Source: Rubrivirga sp046845755 (GTDB taxonomy: Bacteria; Bacteroidota; Rhodothermia; Rhodothermales; Rubricoccaceae). From it: a DNA stretch of 64,000 nucleotides. Where the stretch lies: assembly GCF_046845755.1 (NCBI RefSeq), contig NZ_CP177357.1, positions 372,001 to 436,000 of the forward strand. Reading direction: 5' to 3'. Below are positions 53,520 to 62,467 of the stretch, one piece after another (position 1 is the first letter of the stretch; each line of letters begins with the position of its first letter). A program made the translations under genes and the position numbers. Under the pieces are notes generated by a model, which was not told where the DNA came from, made no database searches, and saw only the letters and a list, made by a program, of their open reading frames with translations.

Positions 53520-56122
53520 GGGGCAGCGGGGAGGGTGGAAAAGGCGGGGGACGAGCGGAAGTCGGCCAGCCACGGCGAGCGGTCGACGACGTCGCGGCCG
53601 AAGCCGCGGCCGAGCGCGCTGCGGAACCAGCGGGCGGCCTCGGCGCGCTGGCCGGCGATCTCGTGGGCGACGCCGACCGTGACGGCGGTCGACACGTCGA
53701 GGTCGTCGGGCGCGCTGGCCTGAGCGATCTCGGCGAGGGCCGCGCGGGCGCTGTCGCGCTGGCCGAGCACGGCGTAGGCCTCGGCCATCGTCACGAGGAC
53801 GGCCGGCGTGCGGCCGACGGCGAGGTGGGCGCGGGCGAGGTCGAGCGTGGCGCGGTAGTCGGCGCGGGCGGCGGCGCGCTGGCCGGGCGACCACCACCGG
53901 GCCTCGGCGAGCTGGTGGCGGGCCGTGTAGTCGTCGGGCTGCAGGGCGACGGCGGTTTCGGCCGCCCGGACGGCGCCGGGGTAGTCGCCGAGCGTGGCGC
54001 GGACCGTCGCGAGGTTCGACACGGCGAACAGGTTGCGGGGGTCGAGCCGGGCCACCTGGGCAAAGGCGGCGGCCGCCGCCTCGAGGTCGCCGCGCGTCCA
54101 CTCGGCCACGCCGAGGTTGATGAGCAGCGTGGTGTTGGCCGGGTCGAGCGCCAGGCCCCGCTGGAACTGGAGCGTGGCGTCGTCGGCCCGGCCCTCGTCG
54201 AGATAATAGACGCCGAAGCTGCTGTACGGGCGCCAGTAGTCCGGGGCGAGATCGATGGCGCGTCGGAAGGTGGCCTCGGCGTCGGCGGAGCGGCCGAGCA
54301 TCCCGTAGGCCATCGCGAGGCGCCGCGTGGCCTCGGCGTGGTCCGGCGCGATGGCGAGGGCCCGGTCGAAGGCCGCCAGCGCCAGCCCGTACTCGCCCCG
54401 GCCGTCGTGGATCGCGCCGAGCACGGTGTGGACCTCGGCGAGCCCGTCGTCGAGGGCGAGGGCGCGCCGGGCGCTGGCGACGGCGCGGTCGGCCCAGGCG
54501 ACGTCCGAGGTGGCGCGGTAGGTCTGCCATTCGGCCTCGGCGAGCCCGGCGAAGGCGAGCGCGAACGACGAGTCGATGGCGAGCGCCTCGGTAAAGAGCG
54601 CCCGGGCGCGCGCCAGGTCGTCGGCGCCCTGCTGCTGGCGGAGCTCGCCTCGGCCACGCAGGAAGAGTTCGTTGGCCTCGGGGTCGTCGGTGCCCCCGGC
54701 CGCCAGCGCCGCCTGCGTCTCGGCCCCGACCTCGACACGGAGCAGGTCCGCCAGCGCGAGAACCGCCGCGTCTTGGAGCGCGAACGCGCTGCCGCTGGTG
54801 TCGTCCACCTCGTCCGAGCCCAGCGTGTTCGGTGTCTCGCCGCCGACGTCGACCAGCGAGAGCGTGACGCGGACGCGGCCGCCCTCGGTCTGGACGGTCC
54901 CCTCCACGACGAGCGTCGCGCCGAGCTGGTCGCGGGCCTGCGTCGGCGTGAGCCCGGCCGGGACCTCGCTGGCCGGCACGATGCGGACGCGGTCGGAGAC
55001 GGGGCCGACCTGCCCCAGCTTCCCCGTCACCGTCTCGACGAGCCCCTCGGAGAGCATCCCGGCCTCGGCGCCGACGGCCCGGAAGGGCAGCACGGCCAGG
55101 CGGTGCGGCTCGGCCACGGCGGCCTCGGGCCACAGGGCCACGGCGGCGAGGACGGCGACGAGGACGACGCCCGCCAGCATCGCCATGCGGGGGATCCGGC
55201 GGGCCCGGCTCGCGCGGTGCGCAGGCTCGGGGGTGGCCCGCGGCGTCGCCCCGGTCGGTGGGGGAGGGGGCTTGTCCCGGCCCAGGGCGTCCAGCGCCTC
55301 CGCAACCGCCTCCATCGACGCGGGGCGGTCGGCGGGGTCCTTTTCGAGACACGCCGCGACAATGTCCACCAGCCCGGCCGGGAGGTCGCCCAGGGGCGGG
55401 GTGGGCTCGTGGAGGACGGCATACGCCCTCGCGGCGGCGTAGGCGCCGTCGAACGGGCGCCGACCGGTCACCGTCTCGAACAGGACGACGCCGAGCGCCC
55501 AGACGTCGGACCGGGCGTCGGCGCGCTCGCCACGGAGTTGCTCCGGGCTCATGTAGAGCGCCGTGCCCAGGCTCTCGCCGTCCTGCGTCAGCTCGCCGCC
55601 GTCGAGGTGGGCGATCCCGAAGTCGAGCACCTTGACGCACGGGCCGCCGCCGGGCCCGCCGCGCGGCAGCAGCATCACGTTCGCCGGCTTGAGGTCGCGG
55701 TGGACGACGCCGGCGTGATGCGCCGCCGCCAGCCCCCGCGCGATCTGCGCCCCCAGCCCGGCCGCCTCGGCCGCCGCGAGCGGGCCTCGGTCGAGGCGCT
55801 CGCGCAGCGTCTCGCCGTCGTAGAACGCCATGGCGAGGTACGGCTGGCCGTGCGTCTCGCCGACGTCGAAGATCGCCGCGAGGTGGACGTGGTCGAGCGC
55901 CGCGACGGCCCGGGCCTCTTGCAACAGCCGCGCGCGCGCGGACTCGTCGGCGACCAGCCCCGGGGCGAGCACCTTGAGCGCCACCTCGCGGCCCAGTCGC
56001 GTGTCCGTCGCCCGGTACACGACGCCCATCCCGCCCGCGCCGACGCGCTCGACCACGCGGTACGGCCCGACGTCGCTCCCGACGAGGGGCGGCGGGGAAG
56101 TCGGTGGGTGGAAGGCCGACAC
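53516..56122 (-). CDS. Membrane Ser/Thr protein kinase with TPR repeats
   Basis: This 868-residue Hanks-type kinase has a cytoplasmic catalytic domain (about 20-285) with GAGGMGVVYRA, the VALKV Lys, HRDLKPANVML, DFGIAH and SPEQL. One membrane helix follows (about 316-336; MAMLAGVVLVAVLAAVALWP). Next comes a periplasmic TolB/FlgO-like region (about 343-480; RLAVLPFRAV, GATLVVEGTVQ) and then about eight TPRs (about 490-850). Such kinases sense through the periplasmic part and phosphorylate cytoplasmic targets. It overlaps the small exported-protein gene and is divergent from the adenylate cyclase. Confidence 0.93.
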   Translation of the reverse strand: MSAFHPPTSPPPLVGSDVGPYRVVERVGAGGMGVVYRATDTRLGREVALKVLAPGLVADESARARLLQEARAVAALDHVHLAAIFDVGETHGQPYLAMAFYDGETLRERLDRGPLAAAEAAGLGAQIARGLAAAHHAGVVHRDLKPANVMLLPRGGPGGGPCVKVLDFGIAHLDGGELTQDGESLGTALYMSPEQLRGERADARSDVWALGVVLFETVTGRRPFDGAYAAARAYAVLHEPTPPLGDLPAGLVDIVAACLEKDPADRPASMEAVAEALDALGRDKPPPPPTGATPRATPEPAHRASRARRIPRMAMLAGVVLVAVLAAVALWPEAAVAEPHRLAVLPFRAVGAEAGMLSEGLVETVTGKLGQVGPVSDRVRIVPASEVPAGLTPTQARDQLGATLVVEGTVQTEGGRVRVTLSLVDVGGETPNTLGSDEVDDTSGSAFALQDAAVLALADLLRVEVGAETQAALAAGGTDDPEANELFLRGRGELRQQQGADDLARARALFTEALAIDSSFALAFAGLAEAEWQTYRATSDVAWADRAVASARRALALDDGLAEVHTVLGAIHDGRGEYGLALAAFDRALAIAPDHAEATRRLAMAYGMLGRSADAEATFRRAIDLAPDYWRPYSSFGVYYLDEGRADDATLQFQRGLALDPANTTLLINLGVAEWTRGDLEAAAAAFAQVARLDPRNLFAVSNLATVRATLGDYPGAVRAAETAVALQPDDYTARHQLAEARWWSPGQRAAARADYRATLDLARAHLAVGRTPAVLVTMAEAYAVLGQRDSARAALAEIAQASAPDDLDVSTAVTVGVAHEIAGQRAEAARWFRSALGRGFGRDVVDRSPWLADFRSSPAFSTLPAAP

Positions 56123-56264
56123 GTCGGGGAGGGCGGTGAAGAGCGAATCGGTAGTGTACTATGGACTTAGTGAACCGAGACTAGTGCGTTCTCCCGATCC
56201 TGACGCCCGAGTAACCTGCGGCGGCCCCTCGGCTCGCACCCCCCTACCCCCGCTCTCGCGCCCC

Positions 56265-57422
56265 ATGCCCACCCCCCCCGATGCCGAGCTTGCGCGGCTC
56301 CGCCGATCCGTCGACGAGCTCGCGCTGCTCAACGAAGTCGCCGTTGCGTTGGGGAGCGCCCGCGAGCTGGGCCAGGCCGTCCACACGCTCGTCCGCCGTT
56401 CGATCGAGGCGATGGGCGCCGAGCAGGGCGTCGTCACGCTCGTCGACCGCCACGCCGCGGGGGCGGCCGAGACGTTCGTGCGGACGGTCCGGGGCGCGCG
56501 GGAGGCGCTGCGCCCGGGCGAGGCGCTGCTGGGGTGGGTGGCCCACCACCGCCGGACCCTGCGCCTCGACGACCTCCGCGAGGAGCCGTTCGCCCAGTTC
56601 GACTGGGGCGAGGGCGTCCGCACCGTCCTGTGCGCGCCGCTCATCGCGCACGGCGAGTTCTTGGGCGTGCTCACGCTCTATAACAAGACGGCGGGCCCGT
56701 TCACGAGCGGCGATGCGCGGCTGCTGACGATCCTGGCCATGCAGTCCGCACAGACGCTCGACGCGGCGCGCCAGGAGGCCGAGCGCACGCGGATCCTGGA
56801 CGTGTTCGGCCGGCACACCGCCCCGGCGGTCGTCGAGGAGCTCATCCGCCACGACGCCGACCCGCCCGGCCGACGCGTCGCCGCGTGCGTCATGTTCCTC
56901 GACGTCCGCGACTTTACCTCGTTCGCCGAGCAGGCCGAGCCGGAGGCCGTCGTCGCGTTCCTCAACCGCTTTTTCGGGCTCACGATCGACGCCGTCACCT
57001 CGCGCGGCGGGATCGTCCACCAGCTGCTGGGCGACGGGTTCATGGCCATCTTCGGCGCGCCCATCCAGTCGCCGGCGGACTGCGCGAACGCCGTCGAGGC
57101 CTCGCTCGACATCGTGGCCCGCGTCGCGGCGGAGGTGGAGGCCGGGCACCTCCGGCCGACGACGGTCGGGATCGGGCTGCACGCCGGCGACGTGGTGGCC
57201 GGGACCGTCGGCTCGGTCCAGCACAAGGAATACAAGGTGACCGGCGACGTGGTGAACGTGGCCGCGCGCGTCGAGGGGCTGAACAAGACGCTGGGGACCC
57301 AGGTGCTGGCGACGCGGGCCGTCTGGGAGCGTCTGCCGCTGGGGCGGTTCGAGGGCCAGCCGCTGGGCGAGGTCGCGCTGCGGGGCCGGGCGACGGCCCA
57401 AGAGCTGTACCGGCTCGTCTGA
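56265..57422 (+). CDS. GAF-domain adenylate/guanylate cyclase
   Basis: This 385-residue cytoplasmic protein has an N-terminal coiled start, a GAF domain (about 25-175; VLCAPLIAHGEFLGVLTLYN) and a class III cyclase domain (about 200-383). The metal Asp residues are in MFLDVRDFTSF and LLGDGFMAIFGAP, and the transition-state region is KVTGDVVNVAARVEG. The residues seen are those of bacterial adenylate rather than guanylate cyclases, but this was judged by eye. It is divergent from the Ser/Thr kinase; the 142-bp gap holds three TAGTG repeats. Confidence 0.9.
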   Translation: MPTPPDAELARLRRSVDELALLNEVAVALGSARELGQAVHTLVRRSIEAMGAEQGVVTLVDRHAAGAAETFVRTVRGAREALRPGEALLGWVAHHRRTLRLDDLREEPFAQFDWGEGVRTVLCAPLIAHGEFLGVLTLYNKTAGPFTSGDARLLTILAMQSAQTLDAARQEAERTRILDVFGRHTAPAVVEELIRHDADPPGRRVAACVMFLDVRDFTSFAEQAEPEAVVAFLNRFFGLTIDAVTSRGGIVHQLLGDGFMAIFGAPIQSPADCANAVEASLDIVARVAAEVEAGHLRPTTVGIGLHAGDVVAGTVGSVQHKEYKVTGDVVNVAARVEGLNKTLGTQVLATRAVWERLPLGRFEGQPLGEVALRGRATAQELYRLV

Positions 57423-57440
57423 GCGGACGGCGCCGGGCCG

Positions 57441-57448
57441 TAGTTTGC
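57441..57448 (+). promoter_or_regulatory. Bacteroidota-type -7 element (TAGTTTGC)
   Basis: TAGTTTGC lies 16 nt before the TPR-protein ATG. Confidence 0.5.
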
Positions 57449-57464
57449 GGCCCCACCCGAGCGC

Positions 57465-58592
57465 ATGTCCGTCCCTCCCGACCCTGAGATCCAGCGCGCG
57501 GCCCGCCTTCTCGCCGAGGGCCGGCCGGCCGAGGCGGCGTCGCGGCTGGCGGCGCTCGTCGCCGAGGCGCCGACCTACGCGGCGGCCCACGTGCTCCGGG
57601 CGACGGCGCTGGAGGCCGCCGGCGAGATCGACGAGGCGCTCGTGTCGTGGGGGCGGGCCGCGGCCCTCGTGCCCCGGAGCGCGCTCGTCCACCGCGAGCG
57701 GGCGCGCCTGCTCGCGTCGCAGATCCCGGACGACGCGGCCCCGGGCCTCCCGCCGCCCGTCCCGGCGACGCCCGCGCCGGCCCCCGGTCGGGCGCCCGAG
57801 CCCGAGGCGACCGCACCTCCCGAGCCGGCCCCGCCAGCTCCCGCAGCGCCCGAGCCACCCCCACCCGCCACCGCGCCAGATTCGGACGCGGACCCCGCCT
57901 ACGACGACGACTACGCCGACGGCCCCTTGCTCGGCTTCGGCGAGCCGGCGACCTTCGCGGCGGACGAGCTGGCGGGGGACCCGACGCCCACCGCCGAGGC
58001 GCCCGAGCCGACCGCCGGCGCGTCGGCTCCGCCCGGCCCCGCCCCGACGGCGGCCAGTTGGGGCGACGAGACGGGGCTCGCGCCCGTCCTCCCGCCGGAG
58101 GCTCACGAGGCGACCGAGCCCGCGCCAACGGCGCTCTCCCCGCCCGACGTCGACGCGCCGACCGAGGGCTGGTCGCTGGTCGACGAGGCCGACGTGCCCG
58201 CGCCGCCGCCCGCCGCCCTCGTCTCGCCGGACGTGATCGCGCCCGAGGGCGACCGCCCCCCGCCCGCCGACCCGGAGCCCCCGCCCGCCGAGGCGACCGT
58301 CGAGGACGTGCCCCCGCCGATGCCGTCGGTCGCCGACGAACTCGACTCGCTGATCGCCCAACTCGAGGACGCCCCGCGCATCAAGCCCGACCCCGCCTAT
58401 TCCGGCCCGATCGTCGACCCCGACGCGGGCAACGTCGACGACCTCGCCTCGGAAACGCTGGCGAAGATCTACGCGGCGCAGCACCAGTACGTCGAGGCGG
58501 CGCTGATGTACGAGAAGCTGGCCGCGCGGACGCCCGAGTCCGCCGAGGACCTCTTGGAGCGCGCGGCCGAGCTGCGGCGCAAAAGCGGATGA
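57465..58592 (+). CDS. TPR-domain protein with Pro/Ala-rich linker
   Basis: This 375-residue cytoplasmic protein has N-terminal TPRs (about 8-85; RLLAEGRPAEAASRLAALVA). A disordered Pro/Ala/Glu linker of about 200 residues leads to a conserved C-terminal segment with LIAQLEDAPRIKPDP and a TPR-like ETLAKIYAAQHQYVEAALMY. The stop overlaps the anmK start (ATGA), so the two are translated together. It is probably a scaffold; no enzyme motif is seen. Confidence 0.75.
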   Translation: MSVPPDPEIQRAARLLAEGRPAEAASRLAALVAEAPTYAAAHVLRATALEAAGEIDEALVSWGRAAALVPRSALVHRERARLLASQIPDDAAPGLPPPVPATPAPAPGRAPEPEATAPPEPAPPAPAAPEPPPPATAPDSDADPAYDDDYADGPLLGFGEPATFAADELAGDPTPTAEAPEPTAGASAPPGPAPTAASWGDETGLAPVLPPEAHEATEPAPTALSPPDVDAPTEGWSLVDEADVPAPPPAALVSPDVIAPEGDRPPPADPEPPPAEATVEDVPPPMPSVADELDSLIAQLEDAPRIKPDPAYSGPIVDPDAGNVDDLASETLAKIYAAQHQYVEAALMYEKLAARTPESAEDLLERAAELRRKSG

Positions 58593-59746
58593 GTGTGCTG
58601 CAGCGCCTCGCGCGCCCCGGCCCGCGCATCGTCGCCGGGCTGATGAGCGGGACCTCGCTCGACGGCGTCGACGCCGCCGTTGTGCGCGTCGACGGGACCG
58701 GGGCTGGTCTGGCGGCCGAGGTGCTCGGCTTCGTCAGCGAGCCGTATTCCGACACGCTCCGCGCCGCGCTTCGGGCGTGCGTCGAGGAGGCCACCTCCGA
58801 CGTCCGGCTCGTGAGCCAGCTCCACGCCCGGCTCGGGCTCCACTTTGCGGCGGCCGCCCGGTCCGCGTGCGAGGCCGCCGGGCTCGCAGTGGCCGACCTC
58901 GACCTTGTTGGGAGCCACGGGCAGACGGTCCAGCACGTGCCCGTCGCCGAGGACTGCGCGGGCGTCCCGACGCGGTCGACGCTGCAGATCGGATGCCCGG
59001 CCGAGATCGCGACCGCCCTCGGCGTCCCCGTCGTGGCCGACTTCCGGGCGGGCGACCTCGCGCTCGGCGGCCAGGCCGCACCCCTGGCGCCGTACCTCGA
59101 CGGGACGTTGTTCGCGCACGCCACCGAGACGCGCGTGCTGCTCAATCTGGGCGGCATCGCGAACGTGTCCGTCGTGACACCCGACGGCGTAGCGCTGGCG
59201 TTCGACACCGGCCCGGCGAACATGGTCTCCGACGCGCTCGCAGCCCGGCTCCTGGGCGAGCCGTTCGACCGCGACGGCGCGCTCGCGGCGGCCGGCACGC
59301 CCGATCCCGCGTTCGTCGACGCCGTGCTCGCGGAGCCGTACTTCGCGGCGCCCCCGCCGAAGTCGACCGGCCGGGAGGACTTCGGGACGGCGTTCGTGGA
59401 CCGGCTGGTCGCGACGGGCCACGCGCCGGCCGACCTGCTCGCGACGGCCGCCGCGCTCACGGCCCGGTCCGTCGCCGACGCCGTCCGGCGGCACGCGCCG
59501 GGCGCGGCGCGGGTGATCGCGTCCGGCGGCGGCGTCCGCAACCCGACGCTGATGGCGGCGCTGCGCGAGGCGCTCGCGCCGATGCCCGTCGAGACGACCG
59601 CCGCGCACGGGCTCGACCCCGACGCCAAGGAGGCCGTGCTGTTCGCCGTGCTCGCGCACGAGTGGGCCAACGGCGTCCGCACCGGCCTCCCCGCCGTCAC
59701 CGGCGCGCGCGCGCCCGCCTTCCAGGGCTCGCTGACGCTGCCGTAG
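58589..59746 (+). CDS. anmK: Anhydro-N-acetylmuramic acid kinase
   Basis: This 385-residue AnmK converts anhydro-MurNAc from peptidoglycan turnover to MurNAc-6-phosphate. It has the ATP phosphate-binding start VAGLMSGTSLDGVDAAVVRV, GSHGQTVQHVP, the catalytic Asp region PVVADFRAGDLALGGQAAPL, LNLGGIANVS, and the C-terminal VIASGGGVRNPTLMAALREA. Its length is normal. The start overlaps the TPR-protein stop by 4 nt, so its expression is coupled to that gene. It points to an active peptidoglycan recycling pathway. Confidence 0.96.
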   Translation: MSVLQRLARPGPRIVAGLMSGTSLDGVDAAVVRVDGTGAGLAAEVLGFVSEPYSDTLRAALRACVEEATSDVRLVSQLHARLGLHFAAAARSACEAAGLAVADLDLVGSHGQTVQHVPVAEDCAGVPTRSTLQIGCPAEIATALGVPVVADFRAGDLALGGQAAPLAPYLDGTLFAHATETRVLLNLGGIANVSVVTPDGVALAFDTGPANMVSDALAARLLGEPFDRDGALAAAGTPDPAFVDAVLAEPYFAAPPPKSTGREDFGTAFVDRLVATGHAPADLLATAAALTARSVADAVRRHAPGAARVIASGGGVRNPTLMAALREALAPMPVETTAAHGLDPDAKEAVLFAVLAHEWANGVRTGLPAVTGARAPAFQGSLTLP

Positions 59747-59771
59747 CGCCTGCCCCTTCTCGACCCGACCG

Positions 59772-60050
59772 ATGCCCATCGACATCCCCAAGCGCTCCCG
59801 CGTGGACCTCATCGAGTCCATCCAGGACTACGTCCGCGAGCACCTCGAGATCGAGATCGGCACCATCGCCGCCGAGTCCTTTCTGGACTACGCGCTCGAC
59901 GAGATCGGCCCGGCGGCCTACAACAAGGGCGTCCGCGACGCCCAGGGCCGGCTGTCGGGCGTCATCGCCGACCTCGACATCGACTTGCGCGAGCAGGAGA
60001 TGGGCTACTCGCTCCGCCGCCACGCCCCGGGCGGCCGGGGCCGGCACTGA
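59772..60050 (+). CDS. DUF2164 family protein
   Basis: This 92-residue protein has a DUF2164 core: RVDLIESIQDYVREHLEIEI, AESFLDYALDEIGPAAYN and KGVRDAQ. It has no signal peptide. The family is small, cytoplasmic and of unknown role. The Arg/Gly-rich C-terminal tail is disordered. It lies 25 bp after anmK and may be the last gene of that operon. Confidence 0.88.
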   Translation: MPIDIPKRSRVDLIESIQDYVREHLEIEIGTIAAESFLDYALDEIGPAAYNKGVRDAQGRLSGVIADLDIDLREQEMGYSLRRHAPGGRGRH

Positions 60051-60134
60051 CCGGGTCGGCGCAACTCCACCCGCGCCGGGCCGAATACGGCGGGTCGCCG
60101 CCGGGCCGCGCGCGACCTCCCCACCCTCGATCCG

Positions 60135-60743
60135 ATGTCCAGCACCCACTTCGAAGCGCACGACGGGCTCGACCGCCTCTCCTCCGACGAGCTCGAAGAG
60201 CAGGCCTTCGGGCCCGACCCCACCCGCAAGCGGACCCGGCGCGGGGGCTCGCGACGCTGGCGTCGGCAGCCCAAACCAGCGCCCGAACCTGCCGCGCTCG
60301 CCGTCGTCGCCGCGCCCCGCGCGCCCGCGTCCCGGCCCGTCGTCACCAAGTACTGCTACGCGTGCGGCGAGGAGATCGAGGCGAGGGCCGGCGTGTGCCC
60401 GACGTGCGACGTCCGCCAGCCCGAGGCGCCGGCCCGGCTCGTCGGCCGGGGCAAGGACAAGGGGACGGCGACCCTGCTCGCGCTGCTGTTCGGCGGCGTC
60501 GGCGCGCACCGGTTCTACCTCGGCCAGACCAAGTGGGGCGTCGCGATGCTCCTGTTCTGCTGGACGCTGATCCCGGTCGGCATCGGGATCGTCGACTTCG
60601 TGCGCTACGTGCGGATGTCGGACCGCCGCTTCGCCCAGCGCTACGACGGCGCCTCGCGGACGCTCCTCGTGCCGCCCCGCGAGCAGCGGATGCTGGCGCG
60701 GCCCGTGCGCGAGTCGGTGGAGATGGACGAGGACGAGGGGTAG
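60135..60743 (+). CDS. TM2-domain membrane protein with zinc ribbon
   Basis: This 202-residue protein has a charged N-terminal region (about 1-70) and a single zinc ribbon (YCYACGEEIEARAGVCPTCD, two CxxC pairs at about 75-95). A TM2 domain follows (about 108-160) with ATLLALLFGGVGAHRFYLGQ and IPVGIGIVDFVRYV, forming two membrane helices. TM2 proteins are small membrane proteins of unknown function. The small membrane gene that follows begins 1 nt after the stop, so the two are coupled. Confidence 0.9.
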   Translation: MSSTHFEAHDGLDRLSSDELEEQAFGPDPTRKRTRRGGSRRWRRQPKPAPEPAALAVVAAPRAPASRPVVTKYCYACGEEIEARAGVCPTCDVRQPEAPARLVGRGKDKGTATLLALLFGGVGAHRFYLGQTKWGVAMLLFCWTLIPVGIGIVDFVRYVRMSDRRFAQRYDGASRTLLVPPREQRMLARPVRESVEMDEDEG

Positions 60744-60744
60744 C

Positions 60745-60957
60745 GTGGGCCTCGCGTTCGCCCTCTGTCTCGGCGTGGTCTCCGGTGTCTTCGTCCTCTT
60801 GGGCGTCCGCGAGTGGCGGGCGCCGGTCGACCTCGCGGACGACGACTGGGGGCACGAGGCGGGGTGGGCGGCGATGATCCGGGGCTACGCGGTGATCGCC
60901 GTCGTGCTCGGGGCGCTGGGCCTGGCGGTCGCGGTCGGGCTGGCCGTCGCCGGCTGA
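60745..60957 (+). CDS. Small two-helix membrane protein
   Basis: This 70-residue protein starts at GTG 60745, one nucleotide after the TM2-domain stop. It has two hydrophobic segments (about 2-21 and 45-69) around an acidic loop (VDLADDDWGHE). No family is recognised. The near-zero spacing is the main evidence for the gene. Confidence 0.6.
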   Translation: MGLAFALCLGVVSGVFVLLGVREWRAPVDLADDDWGHEAGWAAMIRGYAVIAVVLGALGLAVAVGLAVAG

Positions 60958-60992
60958 AGACGGTGCGGAGGCGCCGCCCCGGCCCGCACGGG

Positions 60993-61000
60993 TAGGTTTC
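60993..61000 (+). promoter_or_regulatory. Bacteroidota-type -7 element (TAGGTTTC) before thiL
   Basis: TAGGTTTC lies 22 nt before the thiL ATG. The preceding gap shows no TPP-riboswitch sequence. Confidence 0.5.
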
Positions 61001-61022
61001 GGACGTCCCCTCCGCCCCGACG

Positions 61023-62099
61023 ATGTCCGAGATCCCCGAGTCCCAGCCGTTCACCCCCGTCTCCGAGGTCGGCGAGTTCGGCCTGATCGACCGGCTCACC
61101 GAGACGCTCGCCGACGCCACGAGTGCTCGCGACCTGGTCGTCGGCATCGGCGACGACGCCGCCGTGTACCGCGTCGGCGGCGCGGGCTCCGACGGCGCCA
61201 GCCGCGTCCACGTCGTCACGACCGACGCGATGGTGGAGGGCGTCCACTTCGACCGGACGTACGTGCCGCTCCGCGCGCTCGGCTGGAAGGCCATCGCGAC
61301 CAACGTCAGCGACATCTGCGCCATGAACGCCCGGCCGCTCTACGCGACGGTCGTGCTCGGGCTGCCCAACAACCTGTCGGTCGAGGGCGCCGAGACGCTC
61401 TATGTCGGCATCGGGCAGGCCTGCGAGCGCTACGGGCTGGCCGTCGTCGGCGGCGACATCACGGCCTCGGCCCGGCTGACGATCTCGGTGACCGTCGTCG
61501 GCGAGGCGCGCGAGGACGAGATCGTGACGCGCGCGGGCGCCCAGCCCGGCGACCTCCTGTGCGTGACGGGCGACTTGGGGAGCGCCGCGGCCGGCCTCCA
61601 GGTCCTGATCGGCGGGAAGGAGGCTGCCGGCGAGTCGGGCGACGGCGCGGCGGACGTCCAGCCGGACCTGACGGAGTTCGCGTACGTCGTCGAGCGCCAG
61701 CTGATGCCGCAGGCGCGGCTCGACCGCGTCCAGCTCTGGGCCGAGGCGGGCGTCCGGCCGACGTCCCTCATCGACGTGTCGGACGGGCTGGCGTCGGAGG
61801 CCCACCACCTGTCGCAAGCCGGGACCGTCGGGGCCGTCGTCGACGGCGGGCTCCTGCCGGTCCACGTGCAGACGGCGCTCGTCGCCCAGCGCTACGACCA
61901 GCGCCCGGAGGCGTTCGTGCTCTACGGCGGCGAGGACTACGAGCTGCTGTTCACCATCGCCGAGGCGGACGCGTCTACGCTGGCGGCCGACACGTACGCC
62001 GTCGTCGGCCAGATCGTCGAGCCCGACGAGGGCGTCGTGCTGCGGCTCCCCGACGGCAACCGGGTGCCGCTCCACGCGGGCGGGTACAAGCACTACTAG
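61023..62099 (+). CDS. thiL: Thiamine-monophosphate kinase
   Basis: This 358-residue ThiL phosphorylates thiamine monophosphate to the diphosphate with ATP. It has GEFGLIDRL near the start, the Mg-binding GIGDDAAVY and VTTDAMVEGVHFDRTY, ATNVSDICAMNARPLYATVV, GGDITAS and the C-terminal SLIDVSDGLASEAHHLSQAG with VLYGGEDYELLFT. The start at 61023 leaves about 17 residues before the conserved EFGLI block, as in many Bacteroidota ThiL. It is flanked by a promoter-like TAGGTTTC and stands as a single gene. Confidence 0.96.
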   Translation: MSEIPESQPFTPVSEVGEFGLIDRLTETLADATSARDLVVGIGDDAAVYRVGGAGSDGASRVHVVTTDAMVEGVHFDRTYVPLRALGWKAIATNVSDICAMNARPLYATVVLGLPNNLSVEGAETLYVGIGQACERYGLAVVGGDITASARLTISVTVVGEAREDEIVTRAGAQPGDLLCVTGDLGSAAAGLQVLIGGKEAAGESGDGAADVQPDLTEFAYVVERQLMPQARLDRVQLWAEAGVRPTSLIDVSDGLASEAHHLSQAGTVGAVVDGGLLPVHVQTALVAQRYDQRPEAFVLYGGEDYELLFTIAEADASTLAADTYAVVGQIVEPDEGVVLRLPDGNRVPLHAGGYKHY

Positions 62100-62467
62100 A
62101 GCCCCTTCGGGATGCTCTGGGTAAGGGGCTTGAGGGAAGGGGGCGGATCGGACAACGCGGGCACGACTGGCGCAAGCCCCCCTACGTCGTCCCCTCGCCT
62201 TCCGGGAGAGGGGCCGCCGAAGGCCGGCGCCAGCCAACGCGCAGCCGCGAAGCGAGCCTGCCCCCGCGTAGGCGGGGGGCGCAGCCAGGGTGAGGGCCAC
62301 ATCACCGCAAGCCCACCTACCGGTCGCCCTCCCCCAACCCCTCCCGTCCGGGAGGGGAGGTCTGGCTCGCGAGCTCACGCGAATCCGATGGGGTGAGCCC
62401 TACCGAAGGCGTCCCCACTATCCTTTGTGATGAGGACCGCTGGGGCGGCCGTCGGCAACCCGGGCTG
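62100..62467. repeat. Intergenic stretch with inverted copies of the dispersed GC repeat
   Basis: This 368-bp gap contains the repeat core in reverse orientation. GGCGCAAGCCCCCCTACGTC at 62169-62188 is the complement of the GACG-CGTAGG-CTTGCGCC units at 20598 and 25645. It also holds a CGCAGCC…CCTGCCCCCGCGTAGGCGGG unit (about 62240-62280) and TCCCGTCCGGGAGGGGA. No convincing gene is present. Confidence 0.55.

Noticed and set aside
60958..61022. Possible TPP riboswitch before thiL
   Set aside because: The 65-bp gap is too short and has no conserved TPP-riboswitch core.
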